A stretch of DNA of 64,000 nucleotides from CAYXSX01 sp964467925 (GCA_964467925.1 CAYXSX010000004.1:86472-150471), one strand, 5' to 3'; positions 25,720-34,605 are shown, counted from the stretch's first letter. The notes: generated from the sequence alone by a model not told the origin. Numbers and translations: made by a program.

Positions 25720-26388
25720 ATGAGCAGAAAATCAGATGATCGGAAGGCGCAGGAAGAAACCGGTTCGGATCATCCGATCATCGGATCATCCGATCATCTG
25801 TTCAAGCAACGCTGTGACTTCGTTCTGGGCGTCGCCTATCTTTCCCAGCTGCCCGAGGCAGACAGACCGGAAATCGCGTTTGCAGGACGGTCCAATGTCG
25901 GCAAGTCCAGCCTTGTCAACGCACTGACAGGGCGCAAAACACTGGCCAAAACCTCCGCCACACCGGGAAAAACGCAGCAGCTGAATTACTTCGATCTGGG
26001 CGGCGTTTTGTACATGGTCGACATGCCCGGTTACGGTTACGCCAAAGTATCTAAAACACTGGTCGAGGATTGGGTGAAACTCATCCGCGCGTATTTGCGC
26101 GGGCGACCCTCGCTTCGTTGCTGTTTTATTCTGGTGGATTCCCGCCATGGCCTGAAAGACAGCGACAAGGAACTTATGACCATGCTGGATGAAGCGGCCG
26201 TGTCGTATCGTATCGTTTTAACCAAGACTGATAAAGTCAAAGATCAGGCGCTTTTACAGGTAACGAAGGATATAGAGGCCGAGCTTAAAAAACACGCCGC
26301 CGCCTATCCGGAAATCCTGGGAACCAGCTCTCATAAAGGGGCGGGCATCGGGGAATTACGCGAAATTATTGCATCCTATACGAGCTAA
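25720..26388 (+). CDS. engB: Ribosome-biogenesis GTPase EngB/YihA
   Basis: A 222-residue GTPase needed for large-subunit assembly. G1 is GRSNVGKSS, G3 is DMPG, G4 is TKTD, and the G5 region reads GTSSHKG. The first 28 residues (before FKQRCDFVLG) are an extension with no match to the usual start, and are encoded by a 16-bp tandem repeat. The gene starts 12 bp after yidC. Confidence 0.93.
   Translation: MSRKSDDRKAQEETGSDHPIIGSSDHLFKQRCDFVLGVAYLSQLPEADRPEIAFAGRSNVGKSSLVNALTGRKTLAKTSATPGKTQQLNYFDLGGVLYMVDMPGYGYAKVSKTLVEDWVKLIRAYLRGRPSLRCCFILVDSRHGLKDSDKELMTMLDEAAVSYRIVLTKTDKVKDQALLQVTKDIEAELKKHAAAYPEILGTSSHKGAGIGELREIIASYTS
25765..25796 (+). repeat. Two perfect 16-bp tandem copies inside engB
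   Basis: TCGGATCATCCGATCA is repeated exactly twice. As 16 is not a multiple of three, the copies are read in different frames (HPIIGSSDH). A 12-bp inverted partner of the array end lies at 25733-25744 (with 25789-25800). Confidence 0.85.
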
Positions 26389-26394
26389 CCGGTC

Positions 26395-27090
26395 TTATTG
26401 ATCCGCCAGGATCGTATAAAAACCATAAGCGTTTTGCGTATCGTTCTGAACACACAACGATACCCGCTCATGACAGGCAGTGCAGATATCACCGGGATCG
26501 GCGGTGGAAAGATCGACATTCGCCCCGACGGAATAAAGCGCATCGTCGATCAACGTTTCCTTGATGGAATCGTTCATGATGGGAATAGTCGTGTTGCCCG
26601 TTACTTTTTTATTGATGCTTTCGCATACTAGCTCCGGAATTTGGTAAGCAACCAGAATAACCTCCGGCGCGTTCGTGGCCGTCCATTCCACATTGTTGAA
26701 CCGGCCAATATACCAGCCCGGGATAGGATCGGTCAGTGTGCCGGAAATAGCATTAGCCGGAAGCTTGCCCGGAATAAGCCCGCCGCCATCCGGATGAAAA
26801 ATCTTGTTCCCGTGCGGAGCCGTGTTGAATGCCGCGTCGGTAGGAAGCGTAAAGTCGATATTATTGACATCTGCGCCCATAAAAACCATCTGGTCCAGCG
26901 CCTGTTTTGCCTGCGCGGTATAGGAAATAAGCTGGGTTGCCAGAAGCCCCGCCCGTTCCTCGTCGAGCGATCCCGTCTCGCCCGTGTCGGTGCCCCGGCT
27001 AAGGGTAAAGCTCAGCGCCGCAAATAACGCGATAGCGATAAGAACATAGATAAGGGCGTTGCCCGATTCCTTTTGACGTCTTGCGTTCAT
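26395..27090 (-). CDS. Prepilin-like secreted protein of unusual leader
   Basis: A 231-residue protein. It starts with a short basic leader and a hydrophobic segment (SGNALIYVLIAIALFAALSFTLS). The Gly before a hydrophobic stretch resembles a prepilin cut site, but the classical FTLIE is replaced by NALIY. The mature domain has two Cys pairs (CESINKK..., CTACHERVSLC). It could be a minor pilin, but a plain membrane-anchored protein is an alternative. The start at 27090 (MNARRQ) is chosen because the longer frame runs into a dispersed repeat. Confidence 0.6.
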   Translation of the reverse strand: MNARRQKESGNALIYVLIAIALFAALSFTLSRGTDTGETGSLDEERAGLLATQLISYTAQAKQALDQMVFMGADVNNIDFTLPTDAAFNTAPHGNKIFHPDGGGLIPGKLPANAISGTLTDPIPGWYIGRFNNVEWTATNAPEVILVAYQIPELVCESINKKVTGNTTIPIMNDSIKETLIDDALYSVGANVDLSTADPGDICTACHERVSLCVQNDTQNAYGFYTILADQ

Positions 27091-27106
27091 AACGTCTACA
27101 TTATAC

Positions 27107-27236
27107 GTCATCCTGAGCGAAGTCACGCTGAAGTGTAACGAAAGCGGACGAAGCCGAAGGATCTGGCATGATAACGAACGAGATCCCTCCGCTCCTCCTG
27201 CTTCGCTGAAGCTACGCAGGATCCGGTTGGGATGAC
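27107..27236. repeat. Dispersed palindromic repeat, family B
   Basis: Begins GTCATCCTGAGCGAAG and ends TTGGGATGAC. The interior carries several smaller hairpins (for example CTTCGCTGAAGC). It is longer than the other family B copies, perhaps a composite of two units. Confidence 0.7.
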
Positions 27237-27246
27237 AGGTTGGGAA

Positions 27247-28407
27247 ATGATCGAGTCACTAGCATTTATTTTAATCGGGTTTCTTTTGGGAGCAGCGGCA
27301 GCCTATTTCGTGCTGAAAAACCGCGGCAGCGGTCTTAACAGCCACATGGAAAGCCAGTTCAAGCTAACCGCACAGGAAGCCGTGCAGCAGGCGCATGAGG
27401 CCTTTCTCCAGCGCGCGGAAGAAACTTTCAAAAAACATCACGCCAACGGCGCGCACGAGCTCGATAAACGCACCCGCGCGATTGATGAGCTTATGAAACC
27501 GGTGCAGGAAAACCTCAAAGCCATGTCGGGCGCGCTGGAGCAGGTCAAGGGCACGGATCAGGCCCTGCGGCAAGAGATTTTAAATCTCAACCGCGAAACA
27601 TCGAAACTGGTCGGTGCGCTCCGCGATCCTTCCGCTCAAGGGGCGTGGGGGGAGTTTATCCTTGAGGGGTTGCTGGAAAAATCCGGCCTGATGAAGGGCG
27701 TGCATTACGAGACGCAAGTCTCCATCGAAACGGAAAACGGCCGTCAGCGCCCCGACGCCGTCATCCGCATGCAGGACGGTTTCAACATTATCGTCGATGC
27801 CAAAGCACCGCTGAACGAATTCGCCCAGCGTTTGTCGGAGCAGATGAGCGAGGAAGACCATATCAAGCTGATGGGCAATCTGGCGCGGCAGGTGCGCGAG
27901 CACGTCAAAGCGTTAGGGCGCAAAGGGTACTGGGAGAATCTCGACAGCCCGGATTTTACGGTGTTGTTTTTGCCGTCAGAGCACATCTATTCCATGGCGC
28001 TACGCGGTGATCCGGCGATTGTCGATTTCGCGGCTTCGCAGAACGTAATCATTGCCTCGCCGACCTTGCTGATGAGCTTGCTGCGCGTAGTATCGCTAAG
28101 TTGGCGGCAGATGGAGCTTGCCAAAAACGCGCAGGAAATTTCGGAGCGCGGCAATGATTTATATAAACGCCTGCTCAGCTTCACCGGACATATCGAAAAA
28201 ATCGGCAAAAACCTGCAAAGCGCGATGAAGGGTTATGACGACGCAGTGGGATCTCTGGAACGCTCCGTCCTTCCGGCGGCGCGTAAATTCAAGGAGCTGC
28301 AGGGCGGCGCGGGTGAGAAGGAACTCCCGGAATTAAAAGCTATCACCGAAACTCCCCGCGAACTTAACCTAACGGCTGAGGATCAGCAGGAGAAAAAGCG
28401 GGCTTAA
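27247..28407 (+). CDS. rmuC: DNA recombination protein RmuC
   Basis: A 386-residue protein with an N-terminal membrane anchor (residues 6-24), a coiled coil (about 35-115) and the RmuC nuclease-like domain (about 120-330), including GAWGEFILEGLLEKSG and the IIVDAKAPLNEF block. It limits recombination between inverted repeats in E. coli. The start at 27247 is preferred because the ATG at 27232 falls inside the family B repeat. The stop overlaps the convergent gene by four bases. Confidence 0.9.
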   Translation: MIESLAFILIGFLLGAAAAYFVLKNRGSGLNSHMESQFKLTAQEAVQQAHEAFLQRAEETFKKHHANGAHELDKRTRAIDELMKPVQENLKAMSGALEQVKGTDQALRQEILNLNRETSKLVGALRDPSAQGAWGEFILEGLLEKSGLMKGVHYETQVSIETENGRQRPDAVIRMQDGFNIIVDAKAPLNEFAQRLSEQMSEEDHIKLMGNLARQVREHVKALGRKGYWENLDSPDFTVLFLPSEHIYSMALRGDPAIVDFAASQNVIIASPTLLMSLLRVVSLSWRQMELAKNAQEISERGNDLYKRLLSFTGHIEKIGKNLQSAMKGYDDAVGSLERSVLPAARKFKELQGGAGEKELPELKAITETPRELNLTAEDQQEKKRA

Positions 28408-28808
28408 TTCTTGCCCAGTTCCGGACCGCTTGCCTTTGGGTCCGCATCCTCTCCAATTATATTTTTTATACTCTGCTCTATCTCCTGATACAGGGGGTCA
28501 TTTCCCCGTTCTTCAGGTGTCATAGGAGTGTGCCATTTTGCGAACAGTATTCTTAAGGCAGGTTCTAACATAAGTTTGCTGCCAACGCCTATTCCTGCCC
28601 CCCATGCGGTAAAACCGAGTATCTGTAACAAGCTGCGTTTAACGGCTAGTCTGTTCGCTTGCTCATCCGTTAAGCCTGCAGCCTTATATTCTACTTTGCT
28701 GGCCTTATATGAATTAAAGGTAACCCCAAGTCCGAGGCCTAGAATGGCAGAATGTTTTGCCCTGCCGCCTACCGCTTCTAAAAATTGTCTACGAGAAATA
28801 TCCATCAT
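28404..28808 (-). CDS. Hypothetical protein with Tat-like N-terminus
   Basis: Not recognised. The 134-residue protein begins MMDISRRQFLEAVGG, a good match to the twin-arginine consensus SRRxFLK. A hydrophobic stretch (SAILGLGLGVTF) follows, then another (LLQILGFTAWGAGIGVG). The middle is basic and the end acidic. The genomic neighbour is rmuC. An AGGG sits before the paired ATGs. Export via Tat is inferred. Confidence 0.55.
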   Translation of the reverse strand: MMDISRRQFLEAVGGRAKHSAILGLGLGVTFNSYKASKVEYKAAGLTDEQANRLAVKRSLLQILGFTAWGAGIGVGSKLMLEPALRILFAKWHTPMTPEERGNDPLYQEIEQSIKNIIGEDADPKASGPELGKN

Positions 28809-28873
28809 ACACCCTGCTATTAAAAACTCCAGCTATCATAATAAGAGTTTTTGTTTATGTCAAATAAAAACTC

Positions 28874-29533
28874 TTAGGCCGCCTTCTTAAAGCCATTCAA
28901 AATCCGATCATGGAGAGATTTGAGCTTGGCCCGCGTACGGGCTTCGTCCTCCTCCCGCTCCAGCCGCCTGAGGTTTTCGTCCAGATTTTTCTGGTCGTAG
29001 ATAATTTCCGGGTGGCGCATACGGGCCCTGTGGGCCTCCTTCAAAATTTCATACGGCTTGGTGATCGCAGGAAGGTATAAATCGCCCGTAAAGCGGGAAT
29101 CAAGATGTACGTAACCGTACCGCAAAAGCCATCCCAACCAGCCGTGATGAACGTTTTCCGCGCGGATATCATCAAGATCGATTTGTTCCAGCGTCACGGA
29201 AAACAACCCCTTTTTATGAATGAAACGCTGATCCGTCAGTCCGACCTCGTGTGAAAGGAAAACAGTCAAGTAGCCCCAGAATATGGCTAGACCCAGCGCC
29301 GCGCCCATGAACGGAATAGGCGTAAAACGCTCGTCAAACGTGATAACGCCGAGATCGACCGCGAAATTCACCGCGTTATGCCCGCCCCGCTCGTACAGGA
29401 AATCATCGGCCAGAAATCCGACCCAAAGCCAGAAACCGCCGAAAACCAGAGCCTTGAGCGCATAAATCCAATGCGGACGGGCGGTAACCAGAAGTGTTTC
29501 ACCAGCCGAAAGCGCGCGTGTGATATAAGCCAT
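28874..29533 (-). CDS. Membrane protein with bacterial PH-like domain
   Basis: A 219-residue protein. Two hydrophobic segments (about residues 25-48 and 75-95) precede a PH-like domain of the bPH_2/DUF304 type, with LTDQRFIHKKGLFSVTLEQIDLDDIRAE as its landmark. A charged helical tail follows. The function is unknown. The start lies only 38 bp from the divergent def start. Confidence 0.75.
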   Translation of the reverse strand: MAYITRALSAGETLLVTARPHWIYALKALVFGGFWLWVGFLADDFLYERGGHNAVNFAVDLGVITFDERFTPIPFMGAALGLAIFWGYLTVFLSHEVGLTDQRFIHKKGLFSVTLEQIDLDDIRAENVHHGWLGWLLRYGYVHLDSRFTGDLYLPAITKPYEILKEAHRARMRHPEIIYDQKNLDENLRRLEREEDEARTRAKLKSLHDRILNGFKKAA

Positions 29534-29571
29534 GTCTTGACCCTTTTCTTAAAACCACTTAATTCAATACC

Positions 29572-30087
29572 ATGAATAAATATGAAATCATAACCGTCCC
29601 TTCCCCTGTTTTAAAGCAGATCGCCCAGCCCGTTTCCGGCGTTGACGATGATGTCCGCGCACAGATGGATGCGATGCTGGAAACCATGTATGACGCGCCG
29701 GGTATCGGCCTTGCCGCCAATCAGGTCAATCTGCTCAACCGCGTATTGGTGATGGATTTATCCAGCCGTGAGGATGAAGAGGAAGCCGCGCCGATTTGCA
29801 TGGCGAACCCGGAGGTGATCTGGCAGTCCGAGGAAATGAGCGTGATGGAGGAAGGGTGCCTTTCGATTCCCAAACAATATGCGGAGGTCGAGCGCCCCGC
29901 CATCGTGCGCGTAAAATACCTTGATTATAACGGCAAGGAAGCGGAGCTGGAGGCTTCGGGCCTTCTCTCCCACTGCGTGCAGCATGAAATCGACCATTTG
30001 AACGGCGTGCTGTTTATCGATTATCTTTCTTCGCTCAAACGCAATATGATCCTCAAGAAAGTACAAAAGGCAGTAAAGGCGCTGTAG
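29572..30087 (+). CDS. def: Peptide deformylase
   Basis: A 171-residue metalloenzyme that removes the formyl group from new proteins. All three motifs are present: GIGLAANQV (residues 44-52), EEGCLSIP with the metal ligand Cys96, and QHEIDH with His138, Glu139 and His142. It belongs with fmt just downstream, as in many bacteria, but is separated here by the palindromic element at 30095-30261. No clear ribosome site precedes its ATG. Confidence 0.97.
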   Translation: MNKYEIITVPSPVLKQIAQPVSGVDDDVRAQMDAMLETMYDAPGIGLAANQVNLLNRVLVMDLSSREDEEEAAPICMANPEVIWQSEEMSVMEEGCLSIPKQYAEVERPAIVRVKYLDYNGKEAELEASGLLSHCVQHEIDHLNGVLFIDYLSSLKRNMILKKVQKAVKAL

Positions 30088-30094
30088 GCTTTTG

Positions 30095-30261
30095 AACTAC
30101 AGAGTGCGCAAGAGAACGCAGAGTCCTTGTTATCGTCATCCCGGGCTTGTCCCGGGATCCATTCATCGGCATGGCGTGATGGGAAAAATGGATTCCGGCA
30201 TCCGCCGGAATGACATTTCATTTTATTAAAAACTCTGCGTTCTCTTGCGCCCTCTGTAGTT
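30095..30261. repeat. Nested inverted-repeat element with family A core
   Basis: The outer arms are 30 nt each (30095-30124 and 30232-30261) and match at 29 of 30 positions when one is inverted. Between them is an 80-bp family A repeat (30135-30214). No open frame lies inside, so it resembles a MITE-like or long hairpin element. Confidence 0.85.
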
Positions 30262-30310
30262 TATTTAAAAACCGTTGTCTTCGTCACCTCCGTTGTGGTT
30301 TAAAATCAGC

Positions 30311-31213
30311 ATGACCAACAAACTCAAAATCATATTCATGGGCACGCCGGATTTTGCGGTTCCGGCGCTTCAGGCATTGCTCGATTCCGGCCATGAGGTG
30401 ATCGCGGTTTATTCCCAGCCGCCGCGGCCCAAGGGGCGGGGGCAGAAAGTCGTGCCATCCCCCGTGCACGCGCTAGCCGCCAATCACAACATTCCGGTCT
30501 ATACGCCAGTCTCGCTCAAAACCGCGGAAGCCAAGGCGGAATTTCAGGCTTTGAACGCCGATGTCGCCGTGGTGGCGGCCTATGGTTTGATCTTGCCTGA
30601 GGCGGTTTTAAACGCGCCTCGCTATGGATGTTTGAATATCCATGCCTCGCTCCTGCCGCGCTGGCGCGGAGCGGCACCCATTCAATACGCTATCTGGCAC
30701 GGCGATGAAGTGAGCGGCGTGACCATCATGCAGATGGAACGCGGTCTTGATACCGGGCCGATGATTAAAAAATCGGAAACCTCGATTACGCCGGAAACAA
30801 CCTGCCAGAGCCTGCACGATCGACTGGCCGCGGATGGTGCGAAGCTTTTACTGGAGGTGTTGGCAGACATCGAAAATATAAAACCCGAAGCGCAGGATGA
30901 AAGCGCATCGACCTACGCCTCCATGCTTACTAAAGAAGACGGGCACATTGACTGGAATAACACGGCCGCCGAAATCGACCGCCAGATCCGCGCGCTCAAC
31001 CCTTGGCCGGATACATTTACCGATGAATTTAAAATCAAGGAAGCACGCTTGAGTAGCGAGACGACCGGTAAACCCCCCGGCACGTTTCTGGATAAAAAGG
31101 GTCATATCGCCTGCGGCGGGGGAAGCGTGTTGCAAATCCTGAAACTCCAACCCGCGGGTAAAAACGTGATGGATTTTGCTTCCGCATTAAACGGCGGGTA
31201 TGTGAAGTTATGA
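30311..31213 (+). CDS. fmt: Methionyl-tRNA formyltransferase
   Basis: A 300-residue enzyme that formylates initiator Met-tRNA. The catalytic Asn109 and His111 (CLNIHASLLPRWRG) and Asp147 (GLDTGP) are present. The start at 30311 is chosen since MTNKLKIIFMGTPDFAVP matches the family start. The stop overlaps the truA ATG by four bases, so the genes are translationally coupled. Confidence 0.97.
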   Translation: MTNKLKIIFMGTPDFAVPALQALLDSGHEVIAVYSQPPRPKGRGQKVVPSPVHALAANHNIPVYTPVSLKTAEAKAEFQALNADVAVVAAYGLILPEAVLNAPRYGCLNIHASLLPRWRGAAPIQYAIWHGDEVSGVTIMQMERGLDTGPMIKKSETSITPETTCQSLHDRLAADGAKLLLEVLADIENIKPEAQDESASTYASMLTKEDGHIDWNNTAAEIDRQIRALNPWPDTFTDEFKIKEARLSSETTGKPPGTFLDKKGHIACGGGSVLQILKLQPAGKNVMDFASALNGGYVKL

Positions 31214-32001
31214 GCGCACCAACGCAAAGATATAAATTCACCATCGAATATAACGGCGCGGATTATTTTGGCTGGCAACGGCAGGACGATGTGCCCACCG
31301 TTCAGGGCACGGTTGAGGAAGCCATCGCCAAATTCTGCGGACAGCAGGTAACGGTGCAATGCGCCGGGCGCACCGATGCAGGCGTTCACGCGCGCGGGCA
31401 GGTCGCCCATGCGAATCTGGCTGAATTTTCGCGCGAAATGGAGCCGTTCGAAATCACCAAGGCGATCAATGCGCATCTGGTTCCCGCGCCCGTTGCCGTC
31501 ATCAAAACCGAATTGGTGGATGAGGAGTTTCATGCGCGCTTCCGTGCCAAGGACAAGCTTTATCATTACCGGATTATCAACCGCACAGGTTTTATGGCTC
31601 TGGACCGCGGGCTAGCATGGCACGTCAAGCGCCCGCTCGATACCAAAGCGATGCAGGAGGCCGCCGATGTATTGCTGGGCCATCACGATTTTTCATCCTT
31701 CCGCGATGCGCAGTGTCAGTCAAAATCGCCGGAGCGCACGCTGGACCGACTGGATGTTATCGCCACACCGGAACCCCTAAGCGGCGGACAAGAGATCTTG
31801 ATCGAGGCGCAGGCGCAATCTTTCCTGCACCATCAGGTGCGCAATATGGTCGGCACGCTTGTAAAAGTCGGGCACGGAAATTTCACTCCGGATGATGTGC
31901 GTGCCATTCTGGCGGCGAAGGACCGCACCAAAGCCGGGCCGACCGCACCCGCCGAAGGTCTTTACCTGATGCGCGTGGATTATACGGGAGGCGAAAAATG
32001 A
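31210..32001 (+). CDS. truA: tRNA pseudouridine synthase A
   Basis: A 263-residue enzyme that makes pseudouridine at positions 38-40 of tRNAs. The catalytic Asp56 lies in AGRTDAGVHARGQ. The C-terminal SFLHHQVRNMVGTLVKVG block is intact. It overlaps fmt upstream and the NIF3-like gene downstream by four bases each, a three-gene operon. Confidence 0.97.
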   Translation: MSAPTQRYKFTIEYNGADYFGWQRQDDVPTVQGTVEEAIAKFCGQQVTVQCAGRTDAGVHARGQVAHANLAEFSREMEPFEITKAINAHLVPAPVAVIKTELVDEEFHARFRAKDKLYHYRIINRTGFMALDRGLAWHVKRPLDTKAMQEAADVLLGHHDFSSFRDAQCQSKSPERTLDRLDVIATPEPLSGGQEILIEAQAQSFLHHQVRNMVGTLVKVGHGNFTPDDVRAILAAKDRTKAGPTAPAEGLYLMRVDYTGGEK

Positions 32002-32354
32002 GCGGGTTTACGCTTTGCTATCACATTGTGGTTTATGTGCCTGTGAACGCGGCGGAGGAATTTACGGCGGTCGTATCGCCGCATATTCCCTCTTTCATCG
32101 GCGCATACGATCACGTCTGCTGGCGCTCCACCCCCGGCACGGGCCAGTTCCGCCCGCTGGAGGGGGCCGAGCCAGCAGAAGGGGAAATCGGTAAAATCGA
32201 ACAAGTGCCGGAAATACGCTTTGAATGTTTAATTCCGCTCGATCCTGACGCGCTTTCGCATTTCATTGAGGAGGTTTTGACCCCCGCCCATCCTTATGAA
32301 GCGCCCGTCATTATGGTCACGGAAACGCGGCTGGCAGGCGCTTTCGGGGTTTAG
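31998..32354 (+). CDS. Stand-alone NIF3/YqfO middle-domain protein
   Basis: A 118-residue protein whose central YDHVCWRST..GTGQFRPLEGAEP and later PAHPYEAPVI match the small PII/CutA-like domain inserted in YqfO/NIF3 proteins and found alone in some proteobacteria. It may bind a metal or small ligand, but the function is unknown. It is translationally coupled to truA. A family A repeat starts 13 bp after its stop. Confidence 0.75.
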   Translation: MSGFTLCYHIVVYVPVNAAEEFTAVVSPHIPSFIGAYDHVCWRSTPGTGQFRPLEGAEPAEGEIGKIEQVPEIRFECLIPLDPDALSHFIEEVLTPAHPYEAPVIMVTETRLAGAFGV

Positions 32355-32367
32355 CTTTTTAGCTTTT

Positions 32368-32447
32368 GTCATCCCGGGCTTGTCCCGTGATCCATTCATC
32401 CATTTGGTGCGATTTGAGAAATGGATTCCGGCATACGCCGGAATGAC
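32368..32447. repeat. Dispersed palindromic repeat, family A
   Basis: An 80-bp copy, from GTCATCCCGGGCTTGTCCCG to CGCCGGAATGAC. The two inner hairpins are CCCGGG-type and TTCCGGC/GCCGGAA. It is very similar to the 38796 copy. Confidence 0.85.
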
Positions 32448-32543
32448 AAAGGTGCGAAGCGAATTAAATTTTTATATTATGAAAAATACTTGCCTCTTCC
32501 GGCTTTATTTGCTATAAAACCCATCATAATCAACGGAGGATTT

Positions 32544-33239
32544 ATGCGTATTACGACTGCTTTAAGAATTCTTGTGGCCACCGCCACTTTGTTTGCCGCC
32601 TGCCCTGCCGCCGCAGAAAGTAATTCTCTGCGCTATACCCAGCATTACAAGGCGCTGAAGGAAATGAACAAATCCAATATCCTGTTCAATACGCAGTACG
32701 AATCGCTGAACAAGGTGCTCAAGGGCAACATCATCGACAACAAAAACCGCATCATCGGCACAATACGCGATGTTTACATCAATCCTTACGGCGCTATCGC
32801 CAGCGTGGATGCGGAATTCGACCGTTTGCGCCTTCGCCAGTCCGTACCGCTTTCATACCGCCAAATGGGAATCCGTCCGGCAGGTAACGGATATGCGCTT
32901 GGCTTCGACGCCAAGGAGATCGAAGAAATATACCCCTCCCTGCTCGCCAATGTCGAACCCGCCGCGGGAACGGGGCGTGAAGTTTTCAGCGTGCGTTCCT
33001 TAAAAGGCGCGCAGGTAAAAACAACCGAAGGACAGCCCGTAGGCCGCGTCAGTGACATTCTGTTTACCGCGCAAGGCGGTCGTGTCGAGGCTCTCTATAT
33101 TACGCTGGAGGTCGGAACGCAGCGCGGTAAAGGTGCCGCGGTGCCTATGGGCGCAATCCGCTTGCCGCAAAACGGGAGCGGCCTTGTCATGGAAACCGAT
33201 CAGGCTCGCGCGCTGGAAGATTTCATCCGCGGAAATTAG
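32544..33239 (+). CDS. Secreted protein with two PRC-barrel domains
   Basis: A 231-residue periplasmic protein. The signal peptide runs to about residue 24 (CPAAAES). Two PRC-barrel-like repeats follow: GNIIDNKNRIIGTIRDVYINPYG at about 60-110 and GAQVKTTEGQPVGRVSDILFT at about 150-210. PRC barrels also occur in RimM and in photosystem subunits; in secreted form their role is unclear. CGGAGGA precedes the ATG at 32544. Confidence 0.8.
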   Translation: MRITTALRILVATATLFAACPAAAESNSLRYTQHYKALKEMNKSNILFNTQYESLNKVLKGNIIDNKNRIIGTIRDVYINPYGAIASVDAEFDRLRLRQSVPLSYRQMGIRPAGNGYALGFDAKEIEEIYPSLLANVEPAAGTGREVFSVRSLKGAQVKTTEGQPVGRVSDILFTAQGGRVEALYITLEVGTQRGKGAAVPMGAIRLPQNGSGLVMETDQARALEDFIRGN

Positions 33240-33243
33240 TTTA

Positions 33244-33440
33244 AACTACAGAGCCAGACAGAGAACGCAGAGATTTTTAACAAATGAAACGTCATTCCGG
33301 CGCATGCCGGAATCCATTTCTCAAATCGCGCCACGCAGATAAATGGATCCCGGGACACCAAGCTACGCCGAAGCGAAGATTCAGCTTCGCCCAGGCGAGA
33401 GCCCGGGATGACGATAATACAAACTCTGCGCGCTCTGTAG
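33244..33440. repeat. Nested inverted-repeat element, family A core in reverse
   Basis: The outer arms (actacagagc... at the left, ...gctctgtagt at the right) are diverged copies of those at 30095-30261, with 12 extra bases in the left arm. The core (33291-33412) is a family A repeat in the opposite orientation, itself enlarged by an insert near 33350-33400. Confidence 0.8.
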
Positions 33441-33451
33441 TGAAAAAAATG

Positions 33452-34597
33452 TCAGTTATTAAAATAAATCTCGATCACGCGTTCGTATATTTCCACCAGC
33501 GCCTCAAGGTCTGCCACTTTCGCGTTCTCGTCAATCTGGTGAATGGTGGCGTTGATCGGGCCGAACTCCACTACGGGGCAGTATTTGTGAATGAACCGCG
33601 CATCAGAGGTGCCGCCGCTGGTGGTCAAGGCGGGAGTCTTTCCAGTAATTTCCGCGACCGCCTTTTTCACCACTTCCGACCATGGCCCGGGCTGCGTCAT
33701 AAAACTCTCTGAGCCCTCATGCAGACTAAGTTCGTACTGCCCGCCTACACCGTCCAGAATTTCACGCAAGCGCGCGGAAAGGGTTTCCCCGCTCCATGTA
33801 TCGTTGAAACGGATATTAAACACCGCGCGACCACCCGCCGGAATTACATTGCTGGCGATATTGCCGACATCGATCGAGGTAATCTCTAAATTGGTGGCGG
33901 CGAAAAATTCGGTACCCTCATCGAATGTATAATCGCATAGCGCATCCACCATTTTGATCAGCCGCGGCATAGGGTTATCGGCCAGATGCGGATAGGCAAC
34001 ATGGCCCTGTTTGCCGCTCACGCTCAGCGTACCCGAAAGCGAGCCCCGCCGCCCGATTTTGATTTCCTGTCCCAGTTCGCTGGGGTTCGTCGGCTCGCCC
34101 ACCAGCGCCACGCTCGGGATATGACCGTTCTGCTCCATCCATTCCAGCACCTTGATCGTGCCGTTATCCGCCGGGCCTTCCTCGTCACCCGTGATCAGCA
34201 TCGAGATAGAACCCTTTTCGGGTGCACCGTGTTTCTTGATATAGCGCGCGGCGGCGCAGGCAAAGGCCGCGACCGAGCCCTTCATATCGCTAGCCCCGCG
34301 CCCGTAAAGAACGCCGTCTTTGATCGTGGGTTTAAACGGGCCGTAAGTCCATTTCTCAGCGGGGCCCGGCGGCACGACATCCGTATGCCCCGCATAGCAT
34401 AAATGCGGGCCTTCCGCGCTCCCGATACGGGCAAAGAGATTGGGCACGCGCTCGGCCCCCTCGCCGAAGGGCAGGTGATGACAGGTAAATCCGGCGCCTT
34501 CCAGAAACGCGCCCAGCGCAACTTGCGCCCCCGCATCCTCCGGCGTGACGGACGGACAGGCAATCAGTTTTTCGGTTAAAATAATAATGTCGCTCAT
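33452..34597 (-). CDS. dapE: Succinyl-diaminopimelate desuccinylase
   Basis: A 381-residue di-zinc M20 hydrolase that releases LL-diaminopimelate for lysine and cell-wall synthesis. Metal ligands are visible as His71 (AGHTDVV), Asp104 (GASDMKG) and the Glu139-Glu140 pair (TGDEEG). The lid-domain histidine region VSGKQGHVAYPH is present. dapD lies 1.4 kb away on the same strand, with the HD protein gene between them. The start appears leaderless or nearly so. Confidence 0.96.
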   Translation of the reverse strand: MSDIIILTEKLIACPSVTPEDAGAQVALGAFLEGAGFTCHHLPFGEGAERVPNLFARIGSAEGPHLCYAGHTDVVPPGPAEKWTYGPFKPTIKDGVLYGRGASDMKGSVAAFACAAARYIKKHGAPEKGSISMLITGDEEGPADNGTIKVLEWMEQNGHIPSVALVGEPTNPSELGQEIKIGRRGSLSGTLSVSGKQGHVAYPHLADNPMPRLIKMVDALCDYTFDEGTEFFAATNLEITSIDVGNIASNVIPAGGRAVFNIRFNDTWSGETLSARLREILDGVGGQYELSLHEGSESFMTQPGPWSEVVKKAVAEITGKTPALTTSGGTSDARFIHKYCPVVEFGPINATIHQIDENAKVADLEALVEIYERVIEIYFNN

Positions 34598-34605
34598 ATC
34601 TTTTG

